Notes under the pieces: generated by a model
What the model saw: only the letters and a program-made list of their open reading frames with translations
What the model was told of the DNA's origin: nothing
Database searches by the model: none
Part shown: positions 1-5,111 of the stretch, one piece after another
Position numbering within the stretch: position 1 is the first letter of the stretch
Layout of the letters: each line of letters begins with the position of its first letter
Made by a program: the position numbers and the translations under genes
Assembly (NCBI GenBank): GCA_023230485.1
Contig: JALNXG010000127.1
Span: forward strand, 1-5,154
Direction: 5' to 3'
DNA: 5,154 nt
Source of the DNA: Melioribacteraceae bacterium
GTDB taxonomy: Bacteria > Bacteroidota > Ignavibacteria > Ignavibacteriales > Melioribacteraceae

Positions 1-1
1 A

Positions 2-196
2 ATTGATATTAAATTATTTGTAAATATTTACGAACACGTTAAAATATATGTTAAATCAACACCTGATAAACAGTATAGAAAAAATCCTGATACTTATTTA
101 AGAAACCAATGCTGGAATGATGAAGTAATAAAAAAAGAAGATAACCATTCTCAACCTAAACAACAAGAATCAGCGTATCCATATAAGAGAGATTAA
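2..196 (+). CDS. C-terminal fragment of probable phage replication initiator / replisome organiser (5' truncated)
   Basis: Frame 2 is open from the left edge to a TAA at 194-196 and gives 64 residues, so the gene begins outside the window. Seen: a block at about nt 77-130 reads RKNPDTYLRNQCWNDEVI, followed by a hydrophilic Lys/Gln/Glu-rich tail. Known: phage replication proteins of the winged-helix or replisome-organiser type often end with a motif of the form (H/N)P-x-T-(Y/W)-L-x-x-x-x-W-x-D-E. Context: it stops one base before the start of a DnaB-type helicase, the usual place for an initiator or helicase loader. Inferred: it helps open the phage origin or load the helicase. The DNA-binding domain is not visible, so the exact class cannot be set. 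Confidence 0.6.
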   Translation: MDIKLFVNIYEHVKIYVKSTPDKQYRKNPDTYLRNQCWNDEVIKKEDNHSQPKQQESAYPYKRD

Positions 197-197
197 A

Positions 198-1439
198 ATG
201 TATAACATACCACCGCATTCAGTAGAATATGAAATGGCATCCTTGGCCTGTGCATTTGTAAATAATAAACCCTTATATGAATTAGCAACCAGACTAAACG
301 TAGAAGATTATTATTTAGATAAACACCGGATAATATTTGATGTACTAAAAGAATTGAATGAAAAGAAAGTAAATATAAATTTTATCATAGTTAAAAATAC
401 ATTCATTGAAAAAAATTTATTTGATACAATTGGAGGGTATGAATATTTAACTAAAGTATCTGAATCGTCGGCATCAAGTTCAAATATAGATTATTGCATC
501 AAAATATTAAAAGAATTTTCCAGACGCAGAAAAATAATAAAAGAAAATATTGAATCTTTAGAAAAGGCGTATAGAGGAGACTCCTCGGAAGAAATAATTC
601 ACGATCTTACAAATAGATTAACTGACATTGACCAGGATGATGAATCTCAAATGATACCATTAAGCGCTGTAATGGGAAAAGATTATACACATCTTCAGGT
701 TAATGATAAAGATTATTTAATAACCGGTATTCCGCAACTTGATATAAAATTAAATGGAATTTTCAAAGAATTATTTTTTATTGCTGCGAGGCCGTCGATG
801 GGTAAAACGGTTCTTGCGTTAAATATCGCAAAACACGTAGCTAAAAAACATGATGTATTTTTCTTTAGCTTGGAGCAACCTTCAGAAGATTTAGCAATCA
901 GGTTACTTTGCAGTGAAACAAATATTGAATTTAATAGATTAAAGAAAACTGGAAAACTTGATTTGATGGAACAACAGAAAGTAATTGAGGCATACGAAAG
1001 ATTATATAAACTTAAATTACATATAGACGATAAGCCGAAAAAACCATCAAGCATAATAAGAATCGCAAGACGTAGAAAACCAAGATTGATGATTACCGAT
1101 TATTTACAATTGCTTATCCCGGAAGATAGAAAATTACAAAGACATTTACAAGTTCAGGAAATGACGCGATCTTTTAAAAATTTTATTAAAGAATTCGGAA
1201 TACCACATATAGTATTATGTCAATTAAGCAGAGCAAACGAAAAGAGAACTGATAAAAGACCTATCCTATCAGACCTTAGAGAATCGGGAGACATTGAGCA
1301 GGACGGGGATAAAATATTATTCATACATCGAGATAATGTAGACAGTGAAAAAACAGAATTCATTATCGCGAAAAATAGGAATGGAGAAGTAGGAATTAAG
1401 GACGCTAATTTTGACGGCAGGTCAATGCAATTTATATAG
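198..1439 (+). CDS. dnaB: DnaB-type replicative DNA helicase
   Basis: This is the ring-shaped ATP-driven helicase that unwinds DNA at the replication fork. The 413-residue protein has an N-terminal DnaB domain (about 1-110) opening with PPHSVEYEMASLACAF. A linker follows, then a RecA-like ATPase from about residue 170. Visible motifs are Walker A ARPSMGKT (197-204), FSLEQ with the expected catalytic Glu226, Walker B LMITDYLQLL (297-306, D301), CQLSR (341-345), SDLRESGDIEQDGD (358-371), and KNRNG (392-396) carrying the Lys/Arg finger pair. Cellular DnaB is about 450-470 residues, so this is a compact version; loop shortening is clear just before KNRNG. No key residue is missing. FSLEQ replaces the commoner FSLEM. 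The ATG at 198 follows a weak GAGAG ribosome site (187-191) and lies one base after the upstream stop, which suggests coupling to the initiator. Confidence 0.96.
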   Translation: MYNIPPHSVEYEMASLACAFVNNKPLYELATRLNVEDYYLDKHRIIFDVLKELNEKKVNINFIIVKNTFIEKNLFDTIGGYEYLTKVSESSASSSNIDYCIKILKEFSRRRKIIKENIESLEKAYRGDSSEEIIHDLTNRLTDIDQDDESQMIPLSAVMGKDYTHLQVNDKDYLITGIPQLDIKLNGIFKELFFIAARPSMGKTVLALNIAKHVAKKHDVFFFSLEQPSEDLAIRLLCSETNIEFNRLKKTGKLDLMEQQKVIEAYERLYKLKLHIDDKPKKPSSIIRIARRRKPRLMITDYLQLLIPEDRKLQRHLQVQEMTRSFKNFIKEFGIPHIVLCQLSRANEKRTDKRPILSDLRESGDIEQDGDKILFIHRDNVDSEKTEFIIAKNRNGEVGIKDANFDGRSMQFI

Positions 1440-1448
1440 AGGTATAAA

Positions 1449-1637
1449 ATGAGATTATACGAAATGAGTTTAGAACAAAAACGCGAATATTATTTTGATG
1501 AATATCAAAAAGACCTCAAAACATTTCCATTAGGTTTCACGTTTGAAGAATTCTTATTAGATAGACTGTCATGTACGGAAATAGTTAAAAATAATTTTAA
1601 AAAATTTATTAAAGATTCAATAATAGAAAAGCAATGA
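1449..1637 (+). CDS. small hypothetical phage protein (62 aa)
   Basis: I do not recognise this family. The 62-residue protein is charged and aromatic-rich, with YEMSLEQKREYYFDEYQKDLK near the N-terminus split around a likely helix, and a FTFEEFLLDRL segment at about 31-41. It has no membrane segment, no signal peptide and a single Cys. It looks soluble and mostly helical. The start is supported by AGAGG at 1438-1442, which overlaps the helicase stop codon. Its stop overlaps the next start in an ATGA (1634-1637), so it probably drives coupled translation of the DUF1367-like gene. It may be a small partner of the replication module, but nothing in the sequence shows its function. Confidence 0.72.
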   Translation: MRLYEMSLEQKREYYFDEYQKDLKTFPLGFTFEEFLLDRLSCTEIVKNNFKKFIKDSIIEKQ

Positions 1638-2047
1638 TACATTTTATTAAACAGCACGGACAATTAAAACCCGTATATAAAGCAGACCTTGAACGCTGGG
1701 AAAAGGTAAAAGAAAATATTGTTTATTGCATGAGGGCAGAGCGTGACCGCAATCATAAACACCATTCTAAATTATTTGCGATAGCTCAGGGAATAATTGA
1801 TAATTTACCGGACGATAATCCGTGGTCGAATAAAGAATCTTATCAGCTTATTAAGGCTTCGGAAATTCCGCTTGGATATGTTGAGGAAATTATTTCTCTC
1901 GACGGAGAAGTCAGTTTAATTCCCGAATCGATAAGTTTTGAGAAATGGTCACAAGAAAAATTCGAGGGATTCTATAATAAAGTAATCCAGTATTGGGCTG
2001 AAAAGTTCGGCGATTGGGTAATCGAAATTGAAGCAGGAGAGTTTTAA
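1634..2047 (+). CDS. DUF1367-like phage protein
   Basis: A 137-residue soluble protein of unknown biochemical function. It resembles the phage DUF1367 family in its order of motifs. A short N-terminal strand segment with GQLKP comes first. A basic His-rich helix follows (RAERDRNHKHHSKLFAIAQ, 34-52), matching the family's basic RN-x-x-x-H-x-K-x-F-A pattern. Next come a Tyr/Leu/Lys segment (YQLIKASEIPLGYVEE, 70-85) and S-(I)-SFEK (about 99-104) before a C-terminal helix with Trp residues. The family sits in replication and NinB/NinG-like regions of many phages, matching the position here. There is no strong ribosome site. The start lies in the ATGA overlap with the preceding gene, so translation is probably coupled. 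The family call comes from memory of the pattern and is moderate. Confidence 0.75.
   Translation: MIHFIKQHGQLKPVYKADLERWEKVKENIVYCMRAERDRNHKHHSKLFAIAQGIIDNLPDDNPWSNKESYQLIKASEIPLGYVEEIISLDGEVSLIPESISFEKWSQEKFEGFYNKVIQYWAEKFGDWVIEIEAGEF
2035..2039 (+). promoter_or_regulatory. ribosome binding site AGGAG that sets the DUF1064 start
   Basis: AGGAG lies inside the last codons of the DUF1367-like gene, nine bases before the ATG at 2049. It lies downstream of the in-frame TTG at 2028, so it can only serve the ATG and decides the start. Confidence 0.8.
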
Positions 2048-2048
2048 T

Positions 2049-2381
2049 ATGAAAACCGGGAATAAATTTAACGCAAAAAAAGTTGAGTATAGGGGTCTTG
2101 TCTTTGATTCGAAAAAAGAATTGGAGCGTTATTTAATTTTACAGGACATGGAGAAGAAAGGCGAGATTGAGAAACTAAAGTTGCAACATGAATTTGTTTT
2201 AATCCCTGACAATGAAGTTTTCAAAGGCGTTAAATATAGGGCTGATTTTTATTACTGGAAGGATCACAAGCCTGTCATTGAAGATGTAAAAGGCCTTCGG
2301 AAGGGCGCGGCTTATTCTCTTTATGTTATTAAGAAAAAGCTTATGTATTCACAATTTAAAATAATCATTCAGGAGTTATAA
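2049..2381 (+). CDS. DUF1064-like protein with PD-(D/E)XK nuclease fold
   Basis: A 110-residue phage protein. It has NKFNAKKVEYRGLVFDSKKE near the N-terminus, a strand pattern around LKLQHEFVLIP, then YRADFYYW (63-70) and VIEDVKG (76-82). These give a plausible PD-(D/E)XK metal site: an early Glu (E24 or E26), D66, D79 (next to E78) and K81. This layout is typical of DUF1064, which I recall as part of the PD-(D/E)XK superfamily. The product is therefore probably an endonuclease or a DNA-structure-binding protein acting in recombination, replication or packaging. Its substrate is unknown. A TTG at 2028 would add seven residues, but that start precedes the clear AGGAG at 2035-2039. The ATG at 2049, nine bases after it and one base after the upstream stop, is the better start. 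Confidence 0.85.
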   Translation: MKTGNKFNAKKVEYRGLVFDSKKELERYLILQDMEKKGEIEKLKLQHEFVLIPDNEVFKGVKYRADFYYWKDHKPVIEDVKGLRKGAAYSLYVIKKKLMYSQFKIIIQEL

Positions 2382-2383
2382 TC

Positions 2384-2674
2384 ATGTCAAAGAAAAATTG
2401 GAAATGTGAAAATCCTTTATGCGATCCAGAAATTAGAAAAAAATGTACTGATGAAATAACAGACGAACATCATATGTTTCCGCAAACGCAACAGAATAGG
2501 CGACAGTACGGCTCATTGCTTGATGAGAAATTTAATAAAATAAGAATATCAAATAGATGTCATTTGTGGAAATCGATACCGACATATAATGAATTAGAAT
2601 TCAGGCAGGCCGGAGAAGCGGCAGGATTCAGGATGCCGACACCGTCAAAAAGTTTTCAATTCAGGGGGTTATAA
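2384..2674 (+). CDS. small Cys/His protein, HNH-like (possible endonuclease)
   Basis: A 96-residue protein with possible zinc ligands C8, C13, C21 and C59-H60, and a His pair at H29-H30 in DEHHMFPQ. An N57-R-C-H-L segment follows about 27 residues later. This spacing recalls the beta-beta-alpha metal HNH fold: first His in DEHH, then Asn, then a final His in a CHLW block. The Cys residues may form a zinc knuckle. Phages often carry small HNH proteins near replication or packaging genes. Against a firm call, there is no clean CxxC pair and the final part (residues 82-96) is unlike known HNH tails. It could be a degenerate or purely structural zinc protein. AGGAG at 2371-2375 supports the ATG, three bases after the DUF1064 stop. 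Confidence 0.65.
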   Translation: MSKKNWKCENPLCDPEIRKKCTDEITDEHHMFPQTQQNRRQYGSLLDEKFNKIRISNRCHLWKSIPTYNELEFRQAGEAAGFRMPTPSKSFQFRGL

Positions 2675-2677
2675 ATT

Positions 2678-3349
2678 ATGAAAGAAAAACCGATTCTATT
2701 TTCAACCGAAATGGTTAAGGCTATTCTTGATGGCAGAAAGACAATGACAAGAAGGATAATAAAACCGCAGCCAATTCCAGAACCAAAACGAATTGAATAT
2801 TATGGCGAAGAATATGGATTTATCTGCGAAAGCAACTCGAAGAAAACAGGGATATTTACACCAAATAATTATTTTTGTCCTTATGGTCAACCAGGTGATA
2901 AACTGTGGGTACGGGAAACATGGCAGACTGGAGTTAATTTAAATGAATTCTGTGCAAAAGAAATAAAAAGAAAAGCAAACGAAGCAGGATATAAAAATGG
3001 TATTTTTTGCCCATTATGGTATTCTGCGGATGGTAAATATAGAGCATGGGGTGATAATGATATTCGAGATTTCGGAACGCCTGGGCGCAAAAGGTCTTCA
3101 CGTTTTATGCCACGCTGGGCCAGCCGGATCATGCTTGAGATAACAGATATTAGGGTTGAGAGATTGCAGGATATTACTGAAGATGATGCAGCCGCAGAAG
3201 GAATGCCGCATCATTGGCGTAAAATGAATGGGGAAAATCAAGCTGTTGAAATGTTTAAAACTCTCTGGGATTCACTTAATTTTAAACGCGGTTACGGATG
3301 GGATGACAATCCCTGGGTTTGGGCAATTTCATTCAAGAGGTTATCATGA
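2678..3349 (+). CDS. ASCH-domain protein
   Basis: A 223-residue protein of the ASCH (PUA-like) class found in many phages, predicted to bind nucleic acid or act on modified nucleosides. Visible blocks are KPILFSTEMVKAILDGRK then TMTRR (4-26, the ASCH G-x-K-x-x-x-x-R signature), FCPYGQPGDKLWVRETW (66-82), WYSADGK (114-120), FMPRWASRIMLEI (143-155), RLQDITEDDAAAEGM (162-176) and a Trp-rich C-terminus (WDSLNFKRGYGWDDNPWVWAISFKRL). K21, T24 and E174 align with the catalytic Lys21, Thr24 and Glu74 that I recall for E. coli YqfB, an N4-acetylcytidine amidohydrolase. YqfB is only about 103 residues, so this protein holds about 100 extra residues between the two motifs. AGGGGG at 2663-2668 supports the ATG. 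The stop overlaps the next start. G+C is higher here than in the flanking genes. Confidence 0.92.
   Translation: MKEKPILFSTEMVKAILDGRKTMTRRIIKPQPIPEPKRIEYYGEEYGFICESNSKKTGIFTPNNYFCPYGQPGDKLWVRETWQTGVNLNEFCAKEIKRKANEAGYKNGIFCPLWYSADGKYRAWGDNDIRDFGTPGRKRSSRFMPRWASRIMLEITDIRVERLQDITEDDAAAEGMPHHWRKMNGENQAVEMFKTLWDSLNFKRGYGWDDNPWVWAISFKRLS
3335..3340 (+). promoter_or_regulatory. ribosome binding site AAGAGG that sets the transglycosylase start
   Basis: AAGAGG lies within the end of the ASCH gene, five bases before the ATG at 3346. An in-frame TTG at 3319 lies upstream of this site and has no ribosome site of its own, so the ATG is preferred. Starting there also puts the MKK plus hydrophobic segment at the very N-terminus. 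Confidence 0.75.
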
Positions 3350-3876
3350 AAAAGTTTGCAATGCTTATTTTCACACTCGGAATAGTAACCGGACTTTTCG
3401 GATTTGAAGCAGTTCTATTTATTCAGGAAGAAATAACAATAAAAAAGTATTACGAGTTTAAACAATTTCATCCTGATTGTAAACGGGAATGGTTCGACGC
3501 TATAATTAAAGAATGCGAGAGAAACGGAATTGAAGAAATTGAAGTTTTACCTGGGGTTGTCCGTTCGGGTTATATTGTGATTGGTGCGATAGCCAAGGCT
3601 GAAAGCAACTGGAAGACAGGCGCATACAGCGAAGCCGGAGCTCGTGGCATTATGCAGGTCATGGCAAAACATCACCTGCCGAAAAGAACAGATCCAAAAG
3701 TTTTATATGACCCGATTATCTGCATACAATACGGCGTTAAAGTTTTCGCTGATAATTTAATCAGCTGCAAAGGGAATTTTATAAAATCGTTATCAATGTA
3801 CGAGAGGGGTAACGGCAAAGTTTTAAATGTTGATTATGTAGCTAAGGTATGGGAAAATTTATATAAGGAGATATAA
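3346..3876 (+). CDS. lytic transglycosylase (SLT family) with N-terminal membrane or export segment
   Basis: This enzyme cleaves the MurNAc-GlcNAc bond of peptidoglycan, forming anhydro-muropeptides. The 176-residue protein starts MKK followed by a hydrophobic stretch (about 4-26), either a signal peptide or a membrane anchor. No lipobox Cys and no obvious A-x-A cleavage site follow, so an anchor or signal-arrest-release type is plausible. The SLT domain occupies about 76-170: AIAKAESNW with catalytic Glu86, GARGIMQVM (98-106), YDPIICIQYGVKVFADNL (121-138), MYERGNGKV (151-159) and a YVAKV end motif (164-168). The usual AYNAG sequence is replaced by MYERG, so the conserved Asn is Glu here. The start overlaps the ASCH stop by four bases (ATGA). 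It acts in the envelope, for wall entry, release or wall remodelling. Confidence 0.92.
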   Translation: MKKFAMLIFTLGIVTGLFGFEAVLFIQEEITIKKYYEFKQFHPDCKREWFDAIIKECERNGIEEIEVLPGVVRSGYIVIGAIAKAESNWKTGAYSEAGARGIMQVMAKHHLPKRTDPKVLYDPIICIQYGVKVFADNLISCKGNFIKSLSMYERGNGKVLNVDYVAKVWENLYKEI

Positions 3877-3877
3877 C

Positions 3878-4093
3878 ATGAAAGAGTATGGTGATAATTT
3901 TTATATAGAAAAAGCAAGATGCTGGATGCAAAACACAGGAATCACCAATGTAAAATATGCAAAAGAATTCATTAAAAGCATAATAAAATTAAAAGATACC
4001 ACGTTTTCAAAAAATGGACAGTCAGTGGAAATAAATCAAGAAAAAGTAAATCACTGCAAAGATATTTTATATGGGTTGAAATTTATTAAATAA
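3878..4093 (+). CDS. small hypothetical protein (71 aa)
   Basis: I do not recognise this family. The 71-residue protein is basic, soluble and probably helical, with no membrane segment. It has Cys15 (ARCWM) and Cys60 (NHCKD) and a Lys-rich middle (AKEFIKSIIKLKD, about 30-42). The start is well supported by AAGGAG at 3865-3870, seven bases upstream, and lies one base after the transglycosylase stop. It may be co-translated with the lytic enzyme. It is too short and featureless for a function to be assigned. Confidence 0.72.
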   Translation: MKEYGDNFYIEKARCWMQNTGITNVKYAKEFIKSIIKLKDTTFSKNGQSVEINQEKVNHCKDILYGLKFIK

Positions 4094-4106
4094 CAAGGAG
4101 ATATAA
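4086..4106 (+). repeat. 21-base direct repeat, copy 1 (stop codon plus ribosome-site leader)
   Basis: The core AAATAACAAGGAGATATAA at 4088-4106, preceded by TT, is identical to the copy at 4269-4289. It contains the TAA stop of the preceding ORF and the AAGGAG ribosome site of the next gene, whose ATG follows one base later at 4108. Confidence 0.9.
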
Positions 4107-4107
4107 T

Positions 4108-4272
4108 ATGTTTTGGAGAATAGTAATAAGAATAGCATTATTTATTTCAAAGTTTTTAGATTTAGCATCTGCAATTGTAAGTATTTTAACATTAAGTTTT
4201 TATGATCCGATGTGGGGATTCTGGTTCACCCGTTTTGTAAGAGATTATAGAGTTGGTGGGATACCATTTTAA
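4108..4272 (+). CDS. small predicted membrane protein (54 aa)
   Basis: This short ORF is read directly from the sequence: ATG at 4108, TAA at 4270-4272, 54 residues. It begins MFWRIVIRIALFISKFLDLA and continues with SAIVSILTLSFYDPMWGFWF, then ends in a hydrophilic tail rich in Arg and aromatic residues (TRFVRDYRVGGIPF). Residues about 4-33 are strongly hydrophobic with a few charges (R4, R8, K15, D18), giving one or two membrane helices. AAGGAG at 4095-4100 gives an excellent start and the gene fits exactly between its neighbours, so I regard it as real. Small membrane proteins beside lytic enzymes can be holins or regulators of lysis, but this one has no diagnostic motif and is separated from the transglycosylase by one gene. 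Confidence 0.78.
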   Translation: MFWRIVIRIALFISKFLDLASAIVSILTLSFYDPMWGFWFTRFVRDYRVGGIPF

Positions 4273-4289
4273 ATAACAAGGAGATATAA
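4269..4289 (+). repeat. 21-base direct repeat, copy 2 (stop codon plus ribosome-site leader)
   Basis: This is an exact second copy of the sequence at 4086-4106, again spanning the TAA stop of the upstream gene and the AAGGAG site (4279-4284) of the gene starting at 4292. A shorter match, AAGGAGATATAA, occurs at 3865-3876 before the 71-residue gene. Confidence 0.9.
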
Positions 4290-4291
4290 AT

Positions 4292-4567
4292 ATGATAGAC
4301 AAAGATAAACGTAAAGCAGAAATAAAAACCATAATTCTTGGTTGCATAGAAGGTAATCAAGACTGGCCTGATGATATGGCTGATACAATCATCACTCAGG
4401 AACAATCCATGATCGAGAAGCTTGAAGCGGATAAGGCGGAAATACTGCAAGCGTTAAAAGAATGGAGAAAAGATTGGAATTATGAGAAAGTAGGATTGAG
4501 CAGACGAATAGCAGATGGATGCTTAATTGATTTTTATGATAATTTAATCCAAAAGATGGAGAAATAA
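4292..4567 (+). CDS. small hypothetical acidic/helical protein (91 aa)
   Basis: Not recognised. The 91-residue protein is highly charged and predicted helical. An N-terminal basic segment (MIDKDKRKAEIKTIILGCI) is followed by a WPDDMAD turn (25-31). A likely short coiled coil or long helix covers about 37-60 (EQSMIEKLEADKAEILQALKE read as overlapping heptads). A Trp/Tyr-containing tail follows, with SRRIADGCLIDFYDNLIQKM. There is no signal peptide or membrane helix. AAGGAG at 4279-4284, within the repeated leader, lies seven bases before the ATG. It belongs to the run of small accessory genes; similar Leu/Glu-rich small proteins are common in phage early regions, but no role can be assigned. 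Confidence 0.75.
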   Translation: MIDKDKRKAEIKTIILGCIEGNQDWPDDMADTIITQEQSMIEKLEADKAEILQALKEWRKDWNYEKVGLSRRIADGCLIDFYDNLIQKMEK

Positions 4568-4568
4568 A

Positions 4569-4793
4569 ATGAATACATCAAGAGAAGTGTTTGAAAAGAA
4601 AACTGGAATTCATTGGGAAAATTCACAAGGAGAACCAGATATTGATTATGTTTATTTTCTCGAAGAACAAAGAGATTTGATGCTGGAAGCGTTAAAAGCA
4701 ATAGATGAATCCATAAACGATAACTGTATATCAGACGCACAAATGATGATAAAGAATATTATCAAACAAGTATCAGGAGAACAGGAGGGATAA
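4569..4793 (+). CDS. small hypothetical protein (74 aa)
   Basis: Not recognised. The 74-residue acidic protein has a likely amphipathic helix YFLEEQRDLMLEALKAIDE (29-47), followed by a second helix around AQMMIKNIIKQV (57-68). The pattern of a short N-terminal segment and then a Leu-rich helix with ALKAID resembles many small phage proteins of unknown function. The start lies one base after the stop of the 91-residue gene, and a modest GGAG site (4558-4561) lies within that gene's last codons, so translation may be coupled. No metal site, membrane segment or catalytic motif is visible. Confidence 0.72.
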   Translation: MNTSREVFEKKTGIHWENSQGEPDIDYVYFLEEQRDLMLEALKAIDESINDNCISDAQMMIKNIIKQVSGEQEG

Positions 4794-4794
4794 C

Positions 4795-5076
4795 ATGAAA
4801 TGCAAAGGTGATAAAATTACAGATTTATTAAAAGACAGACCATTTACAATTAAAATAATGGGTGATAACATGAAAGACGAAGACATAAGGGAGCAGATTG
4901 AAGATGAATTAAATAAATATAAATGTGAATATGATAATTGTACTCTTTGTGGGGATAAAGAAATATGTGATTACTTGCTCGATTTATTTGATAGCAATAA
5001 TGGGTTATGTATTGAAGTAGGATTATTTAAAAAACTCATCGAAGCCCGTAAAACAATAGCAGCTAAAAAAGAATAA
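4795..5076 (+). CDS. small hypothetical protein with Cys cluster (93 aa)
   Basis: Not recognised. The 93-residue acidic protein has four Cys close together, C44, C49, C52 and C58 (KCEYDNCTLCGDKEICDYL), which could bind zinc or an iron-sulphur cluster, plus C3 and C72 outside the cluster. The spacing C-x4-C-x2-C-x5-C is zinc-ribbon-like but not diagnostic. A helical C-terminus (VGLFKKLIEARKTIAAKK) follows. AGGAGG at 4783-4788 is the strongest ribosome site in the window and gives the ATG at 4795. An in-frame ATG at 4870 (Met26), preceded by the same GATAACATGAAA sequence as the first start, could give a 68-residue short form that keeps the whole Cys cluster. It is the last gene before the non-coding end. 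Confidence 0.75.
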   Translation: MKCKGDKITDLLKDRPFTIKIMGDNMKDEDIREQIEDELNKYKCEYDNCTLCGDKEICDYLLDLFDSNNGLCIEVGLFKKLIEARKTIAAKKE

Positions 5077-5083
5077 TAAACAA

Positions 5084-5111
5084 TTGACTTTATTCACTAT
5101 ATAATTATCAT
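5084..5111 (+). promoter_or_regulatory. candidate sigma70-type promoter reading rightwards
   Basis: TTGACT (5084-5089) and TATCAT (5106-5111), with a 16-base spacer, match -35 and -10 elements at five of six positions each. A perfect TATAAT also lies at 5100-5105, but it is only 10 bases from the -35. The site sits in the only non-coding gap, after a long co-directional gene run, so it could start transcription of the next unit. The sequence to 5154 shows no complete gene. Confidence 0.5.

Noticed and set aside
713..1054. 113-residue ORF on the minus strand
   Set aside because: It lies wholly inside the helicase ATPase region, whose motifs prove the + frame; it has no ribosome site or recognisable domain.
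2028..2048. TTG start extending the DUF1064-like protein by seven residues
   Set aside because: The AGGAG site lies downstream of the TTG and serves the ATG at 2049; the extension does not fit the family.
2702..3132. Two minus-strand ORFs (2702-2890 and 2887-3132)
   Set aside because: Both are opposite the well-supported ASCH coding region and have no recognisable protein features.
3319..3345. TTG start extending the transglycosylase by nine residues
   Set aside because: It would put nine residues before the MKK-hydrophobic N-terminus and lacks a ribosome site; the ATG at 3346 has both.
4226..4740. Two minus-strand ORFs (4226-4450 and 4534-4740)
   Set aside because: They run against three + strand genes with good ribosome sites and tight spacing; their hydrophobic look comes from the AT-rich complement.
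5100..5105. Perfect TATAAT as the -10 of the terminal promoter
   Set aside because: It is only 10 bases from TTGACT, too short a spacer; TATCAT at 5106 with 16 bases fits better, though an independent extended use of TATAAT cannot be ruled out.
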